DNA of 13,646 nt from Burkholderiales bacterium. GTDB taxonomy: Bacteria; Pseudomonadota; Gammaproteobacteria; Burkholderiales; Burkholderiaceae_C. Positions 1 to 6,694 of this stretch are shown piece after piece. Numbering within the stretch: the stretch's first letter is position 1; each line of letters begins with the position of its first letter. The translations under genes and the position numbers were made by a program. The notes beneath the pieces were generated by a model. It was not told the DNA's origin, did not search any database, and saw nothing but the letters and a program-made list of their open reading frames with translations. Location: positions 1 through 13,646 of the forward strand of contig CANHOE010000029.1 of NCBI GenBank assembly GCA_947462175.1, in the 5' to 3' direction.

Positions 1-613
1 AGGGCGTGATCCTGCGCAGGCTGTCGCGGTCCACCCCGAGCCAGCTCAGTTGGGCCACGCTGCGCGGCAGCAGCGGCGGCGTCGCTGAACGGCCTTCGAC
101 GCCGGGCCGTGTGACCGCATCGCGCAGTCCGCCTGCCAGCCGGTCGGCGAGGTCGCGCGCCACGCCGATCGACTCGAACAGGCGCCGGGCTGCCGCCAGC
201 TCCGCCGGTACCACCTTGCCGTCGCTACCGACCAGATTTCGCAGGTTGTAACGCGCCTGTGCGTCGGTGATCTGACCCGAGAGGAAGGCTTCGGGGCCGT
301 CGTCCGTGTTGTTCTTGTCGGCGGCGAGAAAGCTGGACAGACGTGCCTCGGCCAGTGGCGTGGCCCAGGGTTCGCTGAGTGTGGTCGCGCCGCCGGATTT
401 GGCATCTTCTCGCAGGATCAGCCGCGCCCAGTCGAGCGCGCCGGACAGTATCCAGGCCGACTGGGTGCGCGCTCGCTCGGCACTTTCGACTTGCACCGCA
501 CGCCACTGCTGCCAGACCATCGCCGAGGCCAGGCTGCTGACCAGCACGACGATCAGCATGGCCGTCAACAGCGCGGCGCCGCGCTGATGTTGCCGGCGTC
601 CAGAGGCGCTCAC
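1..613 (-). CDS. gspK: GspK, type II secretion minor pseudopilin (3' end missing)
   Basis: Type II secretion minor pseudopilin that, with GspI and GspJ, caps the tip of the periplasmic pseudopilus. About 204 codons are present, open to the left edge; the family is usually about 300 residues, so roughly the C-terminal third is missing. The GTG start at 613 overlaps the gspJ stop (GTGA), which indicates translational coupling. The N-terminus shows a prepilin-peptidase site at about residue 12 (QRG^AALLTAML) followed by a hydrophobic helix to about residue 35. The +5 position is Thr, not Glu, which is the known hallmark of GspK. Further in, a stretch reading SGQITDAQARYNLRNL matches the conserved GspK region (family consensus close to ITDAQGRFNLNNL). 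It is the last pseudopilin gene of the G-H-I-J-K operon; gspL would be expected next, outside the window. Confidence 0.93.
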   Translation of the reverse strand, partial: MSASGRRQHQRGAALLTAMLIVVLVSSLASAMVWQQWRAVQVESAERARTQSAWILSGALDWARLILREDAKSGGATTLSEPWATPLAEARLSSFLAADKNNTDDGPEAFLSGQITDAQARYNLRNLVGSDGKVVPAELAAARRLFESIGVARDLADRLAGGLRDAVTRPGVEGRSATPPLLPRSVAQLSWLGVDRDSLRRITP

Positions 614-1314
614 AGCGGCTGCGGCCCAAAGGCGACGTCGCGCGTCAGCACGCCGTCGTAACCCGTGCCGCCAGCAAAGGTCAGCACCAGTCGCAGGCCG
701 GATGGCAGCACCGTTCGAGCCGCCGGTGGGGCGCCGCTCGCGCCGCCAGCGGGAGGTGCAGCGGCCACCACATTGCCGCTGGACTGGCAATTGCTCCAGG
801 CGTTGCCACGGTAGCAATAAAGCTGCACCTGCGATACCCCGTCCAGCGTGCGCAGCAGCGCGGGGTCGTTGCTCTGCAGCAATTGGCTGCGCAGCCAGCT
901 GTCCTGCAAACCGGCGCTGCCGATCACCGATGGCCCTGCCCAGCGCGTCCATTGCAAAGTGCCACCGTCTGGGTCGACCGCACCGGTGGCCGGGGTCAGC
1001 GCCCAGGCAACCAGTTGCACGCCGTCTTCGGTGCGGCGCGTCAGCCGCAAGGTCTTGCCGTCGTAGCTGAGCGCAGGCACCGCATCGGTTTCCTGCAGCG
1101 AGGCCAGATCCTGCTCCCACTGCGCGAGCACCGTGCCCAGGCGCAGCGTGTGGTCCAGCCTTGCCTGGCTGGCATCGCGGGTGCGCACGATGCCGTCGAT
1201 GCCCTGCCAGCCCATCAGCGCCAGCGTCGCCATGATCCCCAGCGCCACCAGCACCTCGACCAGCGTGAAGCCGCGAACGGTCCCGTGAGTTCTGGTGCCG
1301 CGGGCCATGGTCAT
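610..1314 (-). CDS. gspJ: GspJ, type II secretion minor pseudopilin
   Basis: Minor pseudopilin of the type II secretion pseudopilus tip complex (GspH-I-J-K), assembled in the inner membrane and periplasm. The 234-residue product has a type III (prepilin) signal: VRG15^F16TLVEVLVAL, with the conserved Glu at mature +5 (E20) and a hydrophobic helix after it. The rest is a Ser/Gly/Trp-rich globular domain of the size expected for GspJ. The ATG at 1314 overlaps the gspI stop (ATGA), and its own stop overlaps the GTG of gspK, so translation of I, J and K is chained. A Gly/Ala/Pro-rich stretch near residues 185-200 is probably a surface loop. Identity as J rather than I or H rests on length and operon position. 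Confidence 0.93.
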   Translation of the reverse strand: MTMARGTRTHGTVRGFTLVEVLVALGIMATLALMGWQGIDGIVRTRDASQARLDHTLRLGTVLAQWEQDLASLQETDAVPALSYDGKTLRLTRRTEDGVQLVAWALTPATGAVDPDGGTLQWTRWAGPSVIGSAGLQDSWLRSQLLQSNDPALLRTLDGVSQVQLYCYRGNAWSNCQSSGNVVAAAPPAGGASGAPPAARTVLPSGLRLVLTFAGGTGYDGVLTRDVAFGPQPL

Positions 1315-1727
1315 TGGTTTGGCAGGATGGCCGACAAGGTCAGCAGCGGTTCGCCAGCGCCATTGGCCATGCGCGCCTCGACTCGCCTGAAGTTCGGGTT
1401 CGGCGTAGGCGCCACCTTCAGCGTGCCAGCGTAGGCATGGCCGAGCTGCTCGCAGCTGAAGTTGGATTCACCGACGTCAGGAAACACCCTCGCCAGCTTC
1501 AAGCCGGTCAGGTGGTTGTCGGCACACCATTGCGCCTCGCTGATCTCGGCCAGACGCTGGGCGTTGTTCAGCAAGGCGCCAGCGGCCTTGATGCCTGCTG
1601 CGAGTGTCACCGCGACGATGACCAACGCGACCAGCACCTCAATCAGCGTGAATCCAGCGAGTTCGCGTCGCGAGCAACCGTTGGAGCGCTCGACGCGGTG
1701 GGTTCGTGTTGCGCGACAAGACTTCAA
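1311..1727 (-). CDS. gspI: GspI, type II secretion minor pseudopilin
   Basis: Small minor pseudopilin that nucleates the pseudopilus tip with GspJ and GspK in the type II secretion system. The product is 138 residues. The prepilin-peptidase site is ELAG25^F26TLIEVLVAL with Glu at mature +5 (E30), followed by a long hydrophobic helix. The C-terminal half carries the short GspI globular fold, including a CADNHLTGLKL stretch (family members typically have W..DNxL near here). The ATG at 1727 overlaps the gspH stop by four bases (ATGA), and the stop overlaps the gspJ start in the same way. The pre-cleavage leader of 25 residues, rich in Arg, is longer than usual; no internal Met gives a shorter alternative. 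Confidence 0.93.
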   Translation of the reverse strand: MKSCRATRTHRVERSNGCSRRELAGFTLIEVLVALVIVAVTLAAGIKAAGALLNNAQRLAEISEAQWCADNHLTGLKLARVFPDVGESNFSCEQLGHAYAGTLKVAPTPNPNFRRVEARMANGAGEPLLTLSAILPNQ

Positions 1728-2233
1728 CGCGGCCCCGATGGGAGTTCATCGCTGGAAACGACGAAGGGTCCCAGGCCATCGGTGGACAGCGTCAGCCGGC
1801 TGTCGTCCAGGCGCAGCGTGATGCGCTGCGCACCGATCAGTGGCTCCGGACCCAGCACGACATCGGGCGCACCGATCACGCTGGCGGTGACGCCTTCAGT
1901 GAGCCAACGCCGCGGCAAGCCGGCGGATGCGGGCAGGCCGACGAAAGTGAAGTCGGCCGAGGCCATGCCCGCCTCCAGACGGTCAGCGTTGATCGATCTG
2001 GGCAGCCAGTGCACGGCCAGACCTGACGCTCGGGCTTCGGTGCGGGCCGATTCAAACAGCGCAGCCAGTCGCGCCCCCTCTTTCTCCAGCAGCGTGTCCG
2101 ACGGATCGCGCAAGGCCAGACTCACGACCGCCGAGGCCAGCGCGATCATCGCCACCACCACCATCAACTCGATCAGCGTGAAGCCCTCACAACGCCGGCT
2201 CGACAGCCGGCCCGCGGGGCTTTCCGGCGTCAC
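1724..2233 (-). CDS. gspH: GspH, type II secretion minor pseudopilin
   Basis: Minor pseudopilin linking the tip complex to the GspG filament of the type II secretion system. The prepilin site is RCEG^FTLIELMVVVAM with Glu at mature +5, followed by the usual hydrophobic helix and a mostly beta C-terminal domain. The chosen GTG start at 2233 gives 169 residues with a 17-residue leader and begins a few bases after the gspG stop (2238-2240). An in-frame ATG at 2287 would lengthen the leader to about 35 residues and overlap gspG by about 50 bases, so it is less likely but not excluded. The stop overlaps the gspI ATG. Assignment as H follows from its place between gspG and gspI and its length. Confidence 0.92.
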   Translation of the reverse strand: MTPESPAGRLSSRRCEGFTLIELMVVVAMIALASAVVSLALRDPSDTLLEKEGARLAALFESARTEARASGLAVHWLPRSINADRLEAGMASADFTFVGLPASAGLPRRWLTEGVTASVIGAPDVVLGPEPLIGAQRITLRLDDSRLTLSTDGLGPFVVSSDELPSGPR

Positions 2234-2237
2234 CGGC

Positions 2238-2717
2238 TCACTGCCAGGAGCCGACGTCAGCGTCGTTGCCTTCACCGCCGACCACACCGTCGGCGCCCAG
2301 GCTGTAGACGTCGATCTCGCCCTTCACACCGGGATTCGCGAATTGGTAGGGCCTGCCCCAAGGGTCGTTTGGCAGCTTGTCCAGGTAGGGCTTCCAGTTG
2401 GGTGGGATGGCGCCGGCGGTGGGTTTGGCCACCAGCGCCTTCAGACCTTGCTCCGCGGTGGGAAATCGCTGGTTGTCGAGTTTGTAGAGCTTCAGCGCCT
2501 GGATGAGGTTGTTCACGTCGGTGCGGGCCGCTGTGACGCGTGCGTCGTCGGCGCGGTTCAGCACGTTCGGCACGATCAGCGCGGCCAGCACGCCGATGAT
2601 GACCAGCACCACCATCAGCTCGATCAGGGTGAAGCCGCCGGTGCGGTCTTTGCGAACTCGCCACGCCCTGAGCCCCGAAGGAGCATTTGAGCGAGGCACA
2701 AAACCAGTCATTGACAT
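2238..2717 (-). CDS. gspG: GspG, type II secretion major pseudopilin
   Basis: Major pseudopilin; copies of it polymerise into the piston-like pseudopilus that pushes folded exoproteins through the GspD secretin. The product is 159 residues, near the family norm. The prepilin-peptidase site is RTGG28^F29TLIELMVVLVIIGVL, with Glu at mature +5 (E33). The C-terminal half has the diagnostic GspG features: a FPTAEQGL motif, a LPNDPWGRPY motif and the terminal calcium-binding loop region ending GNDADVGSW. The ATG at 2717 has AGGA seven bases upstream; a second ATG two codons inside (2711) is also possible. A longer open frame to 3023 runs back across gspC and is not used. It heads the G-H-I-J-K operon and diverges from gspC. 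Confidence 0.97.
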   Translation of the reverse strand: MSMTGFVPRSNAPSGLRAWRVRKDRTGGFTLIELMVVLVIIGVLAALIVPNVLNRADDARVTAARTDVNNLIQALKLYKLDNQRFPTAEQGLKALVAKPTAGAIPPNWKPYLDKLPNDPWGRPYQFANPGVKGEIDVYSLGADGVVGGEGNDADVGSWQ

Positions 2718-2775
2718 GTCGCCATCCTGGCCGCGGCCCGAATGCGCGGCTGTCGCGCCGCATGATAATCGTCGC
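2718..2775. promoter_or_regulatory. Divergent gspG/gspC promoter gap
   Basis: These 58 bases separate the starts of gspG (minus) and gspC (plus), so they must hold, or overlap, both promoters unless gspC is read from farther back. On the plus strand a GATAAT hexamer at 2764-2769 lies seven bases before the gspC ATG. It could be a -10 box that starts the transcript at or very close to the ATG. No matching -35 is visible. A TTGACA at 2711-2716 is too far away to pair with it. Confidence 0.4.
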
Positions 2776-3348
2776 ATGTTGTCCCGTTCGGTCGCATTCC
2801 TCGTTTGGGCGCTGGTCGCCGGAAGCTGCGTGTTCTGGGGCGCCCGCCTGCTGGCGAGGCCGGCTGACACCTCGGCAATGGTGGTGGCAATGGACCCTGG
2901 TATCCCGGCGAACGCCGATGTGTCGAGGCTGCTCGGTGCCGCGCCACAAGCCGAACAGGTGTCTGTCGAGGTCGCTCCGCAGATCAGCAGCCGCTTCCGC
3001 TTGACCGGTGTCGTCGCGCCCAAGCAACCCAGCGAAGAGGGCTTGGCGCTGATCTCGGTGGATGGGAATCCGCCACGTGTCTATCGGGTCGGCGCGGCGA
3101 TCGATGGCGACTTGCTGCTGCGCGAGGTCAGCCTGCGCACCGCCACGGTGGCTTCGTCGCGTAACGGCAGCGACGCAGGCACTGCGTTTGTGTTGGAACT
3201 TCCGCCGCTCACCTTTGCCGCGACAGGTGTCTTGCCTCAAGGCGGATTCACCATCCCGCAATTCGCGCCTCCTGCTGCCCCGGGCGTGCCGGAGCGGGAT
3301 CCAGTCAGCAACTTCGCGCCCCCCGCGGCAGGCCAGATGCGCCGCTGA
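2776..3348 (+). CDS. gspC: GspC-like type II secretion inner-membrane connector
   Basis: Bitopic inner-membrane protein whose periplasmic HR domain contacts the GspD secretin and links it to the assembly platform of the type II secretion system. The product is 190 residues: a short cytoplasmic N-terminus, one membrane helix at about 5-26, a variable linker, then an HR-type beta domain at about 70-145 (starting SSRFRLTGVVAP). It ends in a Pro-rich tail (about 155-185). The C-terminal PDZ or coiled coil of enterobacterial GspC (about 270 residues) is absent, as in other short GspC proteins. The ATG at 2776 is chosen because the helix follows directly. No Shine-Dalgarno sequence is visible, and the longer open frame upstream runs across gspG. 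The identification rests on HR-domain likeness and on the divergent position next to gspG. Confidence 0.85.
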   Translation: MLSRSVAFLVWALVAGSCVFWGARLLARPADTSAMVVAMDPGIPANADVSRLLGAAPQAEQVSVEVAPQISSRFRLTGVVAPKQPSEEGLALISVDGNPPRVYRVGAAIDGDLLLREVSLRTATVASSRNGSDAGTAFVLELPPLTFAATGVLPQGGFTIPQFAPPAAPGVPERDPVSNFAPPAAGQMRR

Positions 3349-3372
3349 ACTGGCGGAGCGCGTCTCAGGCGA

Positions 3373-4422
3373 TCAGTTGATTGCACCGGGCTGGCTCGGA
3401 CCCGGATCTTCGCCCTCGGCGAGTTCGGTAAGCAAGGCGGCCGCGCTGCGGACCAGCGGCCAAGCCAGTGTGGCACCGGTGCCATCGGTGCTGTCCATGC
3501 CCAATTCCAGCATCGCCGTCGCCTGGAACAGGCCCAATGCGCGGTCCAGCCCGCGGTGGTCATGGCTGCGGCAGAACACGCAGTAATCGACCACCGTCGG
3601 CGAGATGTGCGAGCCCACGACCAATGCTGCGCAGGCGGCCAGCCCATCGACCATGATCAGGTGCCGCTTGCCCGCTGCCACCATCATCAGGCCGACCATC
3701 ATGGCGATCTCGAAGCCGCCGAACGCTGCCAGCACCTCGATCGGATCGACCACGTTCTTGTGCCGGCCTTGCGAGCCCTGCAGCACCACCATCATCGTGG
3801 CCAGATCAGCCGGCTTCATCGTTGTGCCCGACAACACGAAGTCGCGCACCGGCACATTGGCCAGCCGCGACAGCACCAGTGCCGACGCCTGCGCCGAGCC
3901 GACGCCGACCCCGGCGCACACCACCGCATTGCCTGGCAGTGAATCACCGATTTCCATGCCGGCGCGGATGGCGGCATGCGCCTGTTCGAGAGACATCGCG
4001 GCTGTGACGCGCGAATTGCGTGTGCCGTGCGCGATCTTGCGCGACAGCAGCCGCCCGTGCTGCGGCAGCGTCTCGGCAACGCCTGCATCGACCACCGACA
4101 ACTCCAGTCCCTGGATGCGTGCGAAGACCGACAGCGGCATCTGCGAGGTCAGCAGCGAGTGCACCACCTGCGCGGTCGAATGGCGATCGCCCACGCCGAT
4201 GCCGTCGACAGCAATGCCGTGATCGGCAGCGAAGACGACCACCTGTGGCGCGTTGAAACGGGGCTTCAGCGTGTTCTGGATCAAGCCCAGTCGCACGGCG
4301 AGTGGTTCCAGCTCACCCAACTCTCCGGTGGTTTGGCTTCGCAGCAACAGCTTTTCGCGCAAGGCGACCTCAAGTTCCGCATTGCCGGTCGGCGAAATCA
4401 GGTTGTGATAGCTGGTGGCCAT
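3373..4422 (-). CDS. CobT-family phosphoribosyltransferase with altered active site
   Basis: A 349-residue member of the nicotinate-nucleotide:5,6-dimethylbenzimidazole phosphoribosyltransferase family. Classical CobT moves phosphoribose from nicotinate mononucleotide to the lower-ligand base of cobamides, giving alpha-ribazole phosphate. Family signs: the ADHG motif at 66-69, GGFEIAMMVGLMM near 235-247, a VDGLAACAA stretch near 258-266, and a C-terminal DGTGATLAWPLV. However, the catalytic base Glu317 of Salmonella CobT (in LGEGSGA) aligns with Asp313 here (STDGTGA). The GE(L/M)GxxNTT motif holding Glu174 is replaced by GVGSAQAS at about 173-180. It starts 12 bases after the ilvA stop, with GAGAG in front, so it is likely co-transcribed with ilvA. 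No other cobalamin genes are in view. It may be a CobT paralogue with another base or substrate, or one with lost activity; the name cobT is therefore withheld. Confidence 0.85.
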   Translation of the reverse strand: MATSYHNLISPTGNAELEVALREKLLLRSQTTGELGELEPLAVRLGLIQNTLKPRFNAPQVVVFAADHGIAVDGIGVGDRHSTAQVVHSLLTSQMPLSVFARIQGLELSVVDAGVAETLPQHGRLLSRKIAHGTRNSRVTAAMSLEQAHAAIRAGMEIGDSLPGNAVVCAGVGVGSAQASALVLSRLANVPVRDFVLSGTTMKPADLATMMVVLQGSQGRHKNVVDPIEVLAAFGGFEIAMMVGLMMVAAGKRHLIMVDGLAACAALVVGSHISPTVVDYCVFCRSHDHRGLDRALGLFQATAMLELGMDSTDGTGATLAWPLVRSAAALLTELAEGEDPGPSQPGAIN

Positions 4423-4434
4423 GCTCTCAGCAAC

Positions 4435-6018
4435 TCAACGCAGGAAAAGTCGGTAAGCGGCATTGTCGGTCTCGTCGACCCACGGATAGGCGAGTCTGTC
4501 GAGAAATTCGCGGAAGGCTTTCTTGTCTTTGCGCGGTACCTGGATGCCGACCAGGATGCGGCCGTAATCGGCGCCCTGATTGCGGTAGTGGAACAGGCTG
4601 ATGTTCCAGCCCGGGTGGAGGCTGGCGAGGAACTTCATCAGCGCGCCGGGCCGCTCGGGGAAGACAAAGCGATAGAGACGCTCGTCAGCTGCCAGCTCGC
4701 TGCGGCCGCCGACCATGTGGCGCAGGTGCAGCTTGGCCAACTCGTCCTTCGTCAGGTCGATCGCCTGGAACCCGTGATGGTTGAATGTGTCGGCCAGCGC
4801 AGCCGCTTCGCCCCGCTGGGTGGTGGCGATACCCACGAACACATGCGCATGACGCTCACCCGAGATCCGATAGTTGAATTCAGTGACCGCGCGTGGGCCG
4901 ATCAACTCGCAGAACTTCTTGAAGCTGCCACGCGCTTCCGGGATCGTCACTGCCAGCAGCGCCTCGCGCTCCTCGCCGACATCGGCCCGCTCGGCGACGA
5001 AGCGCAGCCGGTCGAAATTCATGTTCGCCCCGCAAGCGATCGCCACCAGCGTCTGACCCGTGGCGCCATGCTGATCGACATACTGCTTGACCGCGGCCAC
5101 CGCCATCGCGCCGGCGGGTTCGAGGATGCTGCGGGTGTCCTGGAACACGTCCTTGATGGCGGCGCACACCGCGTCGGTGTCGACGGTCATGAAGCCGTCT
5201 ACCAGTTCGCGCGTCAGACGAAAGGTCTCGATGCCGACCTGCTTGACCGCTGTGCCGTCGGAAAAAAGCCCCACGTCGGTCAGGATGACACGTTTGCCTG
5301 CCTTCACCGAACGGATCATCGCGTCGGAGTCGGTCATCTGCACGCCAATCACCTTGATCTCGGGGCGGACGGCCTTGATGTATGCCGCCACGCCGGAGAT
5401 CAGGCCGCCGCCCCCGATCGCCACGAACACCGCGTCGATCGGGCCCGGATGCTGGCGCAGGATCTCCATCGCGATGGTGCCTTGCCCGGCGATCACGTCG
5501 GGGTCGTCGAATGGGTGCACGAAGGTCAGGCCGAGCTGCTGCTCCAACAGGAGTGCATGCGCATAGGCGTCGGAGTAGCTTTCGCCATGCAGCACGACCT
5601 CGCCGCCCAGCGCCTTGACCGCGTCGATCTTCAGCCGTGGGGTGGTGGTGGGCATCACGATCAGTGCCTTGCAGCCGAGCCGGCCGGCGCCGAGCGCAAC
5701 ACCTTGTGCATGGTTGCCCGCCGACGCACAAATGACGCCCCGCTGCAACTGCTCAGGCGTCAGATGCGCCATCTTGTTGTAGGCCCCGCGGAGCTTGAAG
5801 CTGAACACCTGCTGGCTGTCCTCACGCTTCAGGAACACCTGGTTGCCGATGCGCAGGCTCAGGCTTTTCGCCAGCTCAAGGGGGGTCTCCACTGCCACGT
5901 CGTAGACGCGGGCGGTGAGGATCTTCTGCAAGTAGTCGCCGAGGCCAAGCGACTTGCTGCGAGCGACAGCGCTGCGTTTGCGCGGGGTGTGGGCTGCGAG
6001 TGCGGTTCGGCCAGACAT
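4435..6018 (-). CDS. ilvA: Biosynthetic threonine ammonia-lyase (threonine deaminase)
   Basis: PLP enzyme of the cytoplasm that converts L-threonine to 2-oxobutanoate and ammonia, the committed step of isoleucine synthesis. The product is 527 residues, close to E. coli IlvA (514). The catalytic domain (about 25-340) contains the PLP lysine at K75 in SFKLRGAYNKM, an SAGNHAQG motif at 99-106 and the phosphate-binding loop GGGG at 202-205. Two C-terminal ACT-like regulatory modules follow (about 351-425 and 446-522), which in the family bind isoleucine (inhibitor) and valine (activator); their presence marks the biosynthetic, not the catabolic, form. The ATG at 6018 is preceded by AGGAGA. The frame stays open upstream to 6303, but that stretch crosses a terminator hairpin and shows no IlvA likeness. 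It is followed by a CobT-like gene in the same direction. Confidence 0.97.
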   Translation of the reverse strand: MSGRTALAAHTPRKRSAVARSKSLGLGDYLQKILTARVYDVAVETPLELAKSLSLRIGNQVFLKREDSQQVFSFKLRGAYNKMAHLTPEQLQRGVICASAGNHAQGVALGAGRLGCKALIVMPTTTPRLKIDAVKALGGEVVLHGESYSDAYAHALLLEQQLGLTFVHPFDDPDVIAGQGTIAMEILRQHPGPIDAVFVAIGGGGLISGVAAYIKAVRPEIKVIGVQMTDSDAMIRSVKAGKRVILTDVGLFSDGTAVKQVGIETFRLTRELVDGFMTVDTDAVCAAIKDVFQDTRSILEPAGAMAVAAVKQYVDQHGATGQTLVAIACGANMNFDRLRFVAERADVGEEREALLAVTIPEARGSFKKFCELIGPRAVTEFNYRISGERHAHVFVGIATTQRGEAAALADTFNHHGFQAIDLTKDELAKLHLRHMVGGRSELAADERLYRFVFPERPGALMKFLASLHPGWNISLFHYRNQGADYGRILVGIQVPRKDKKAFREFLDRLAYPWVDETDNAAYRLFLR

Positions 6019-6092
6019 GGAGATCTCCTGGAGCGGAAACGCCGCCGGCGCCATCAGCCAACGGGCGCGGATCATACGACGCACGCTCACAT

Positions 6093-6123
6093 AAAAAAGC
6101 CCAAGGCATCGCTGCCCTGGGCT
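6093..6123 (-). terminator. Intrinsic terminator hairpin in the ilvA leader
   Basis: Read on the minus strand this is AGCCCAGGGCA, loop GCGA (a GNRA tetraloop), TGCCTTGGGCT, then a run of T. The stem is 11 base pairs with one G-U wobble and the T tract follows at once, so it is a strong Rho-independent terminator by form. It points toward ilvA and ends about 75 bases before the ilvA ATG, with no minus-strand gene between it and coq7 (stop at 6695). It therefore acts either as an attenuator inside the ilvA leader or as a stop for coq7 read-through. The plus strand lacks a T run here. Confidence 0.8.
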
Positions 6124-6126
6124 GAA

Positions 6127-6145
6127 TCCACCGGAGGGCGGTGGA
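6127..6145 (-). promoter_or_regulatory. Second hairpin directly upstream of the ilvA terminator
   Basis: A perfect 7-bp inverted repeat (TCCACCG / CGGTGGA) with a 5-base loop sits three bases upstream of the terminator on the ilvA-sense strand. Tandem hairpins with the last followed by T residues are typical of attenuator leaders, but I see no convincing alternative pairing between the two stems and no leader peptide with Ile or Val codons. The regulatory role is inference. Confidence 0.4.
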
Positions 6146-6186
6146 GGAGACAACTCAGCTAATGCAAGAAATGTTCCGCGACAATG

Positions 6187-6240
6187 ATTGCAATGTAGCG
6201 CTGATTTTGCTGCGCTGCAATATATGTCCGGAAGGTCCGG
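6187..6240. promoter_or_regulatory. Inverted repeats between ilvA and the osmC-like gene
   Basis: Two symmetric elements lie here. The first is an imperfect inverted repeat, ATTGCA...GCGC (6187-6201) against GCGCTGCAAT (6212-6221). The second is CCGGA AGG TCCGG at 6228-6240. Both sit 25-80 bases before the osmC-like ATG and within a possible ilvA promoter zone. They could be operator sites for one or both genes. No clear sigma-70 promoter could be placed in either direction. Confidence 0.3.
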
Positions 6241-6265
6241 GTGATCTGGCTCAAAAAGGTCGAAT

Positions 6266-6688
6266 ATGGAATGCACAGTCAACTGGGTGCCTGCGATGGG
6301 CATGGGGTTCGTGGCCGAGACCGGCAGTGGTCATTTGCTGACCATGGATGGCGCGGTCGAAGGCGGCGGGCGCAACCTCGCGCCGCGGCCGATGGAGACG
6401 GTGCTGGCGGGTACGGCCGGCTGCACGGCCTACGACGTGGTGCTGATCCTCAAGCGCGGCCGCCACACAGTCAACGGTTGCCAGGTCAAAGTGACGTCCG
6501 AGCGCGCCGAGGTGGATCCGAAGGTGTTCACCAAGATCCACCTGCACTTTCTGCTGACAGGTCGCGACTTGCCGACCGCTGCCGTCGAGCGTGCCATTGC
6601 GATGTCGCACGACAAATACTGTTCGGCCACCATCATGCTGGCCAAGACCGCCGAGATCACCACCAGCTTCGAGATCGTGCCGGCCTGA
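6266..6688 (+). CDS. OsmC family protein (YhfA-like)
   Basis: Small cytoplasmic protein of the OsmC/Ohr superfamily, whose members reduce organic hydroperoxides through two cysteines. The product is 140 residues, the usual size. The catalytic pair is visible: Cys53 in LAGTAGCTAYDVV and Cys119 in SHDKYCSATIML, with the supporting Glu44 in RPMETVL. The spacing and HxKYCS motif resemble the YhfA-like subgroup, whose substrate is not established, rather than Ohr, so no symbol is given. The ATG at 6266 has AAAGG six bases upstream. It diverges from ilvA and converges on coq7, leaving 6 bases between the two stops. The 247-base gap to ilvA holds the hairpins listed separately. Confidence 0.93.
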   Translation: MECTVNWVPAMGMGFVAETGSGHLLTMDGAVEGGGRNLAPRPMETVLAGTAGCTAYDVVLILKRGRHTVNGCQVKVTSERAEVDPKVFTKIHLHFLLTGRDLPTAAVERAIAMSHDKYCSATIMLAKTAEITTSFEIVPA

Positions 6689-6694
6689 GGTCGT

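Noticed and set aside
1314..2690. 458-codon plus-strand open frame over gspG, gspH and gspI
   Set aside because: Antisense shadow of the pseudopilin genes, all of which show prepilin sites in the opposite frame; the composition is biased and no family is recognisable.
2711..2716. Perfect TTGACA on the plus strand as a -35 box for gspC
   Set aside because: It is 47 bases before the GATAAT hexamer, no -10 lies at 16-18 bases, and it overlaps the gspG start codon region.
2718..3023. Longer gspG start at 3023
   Set aside because: The added 102 residues would place a hundred-residue leader before the prepilin site and overlap gspC on the other strand; ATG 2717 has a suitable AGGA.
3976..6162. 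728-codon open frame on the plus strand, antisense to ilvA and the CobT-like gene
   Set aside because: It mirrors two well-identified genes. Its product is rich in His, Arg, Gln and Asp with no domain or signal, as expected of an antisense frame in GC-rich DNA.
6019..6303. In-frame 95-codon N-terminal extension of ilvA
   Set aside because: It crosses a strong terminator hairpin and lies far from the AGGAGA-preceded ATG at 6018. The extra residues are unlike IlvA and the remaining length already matches the family.
6689..6694. Shared terminator between the osmC-like gene and coq7
   Set aside because: The stops are only 6 bases apart and I found no stem with a T run at or just beyond this junction in either direction.
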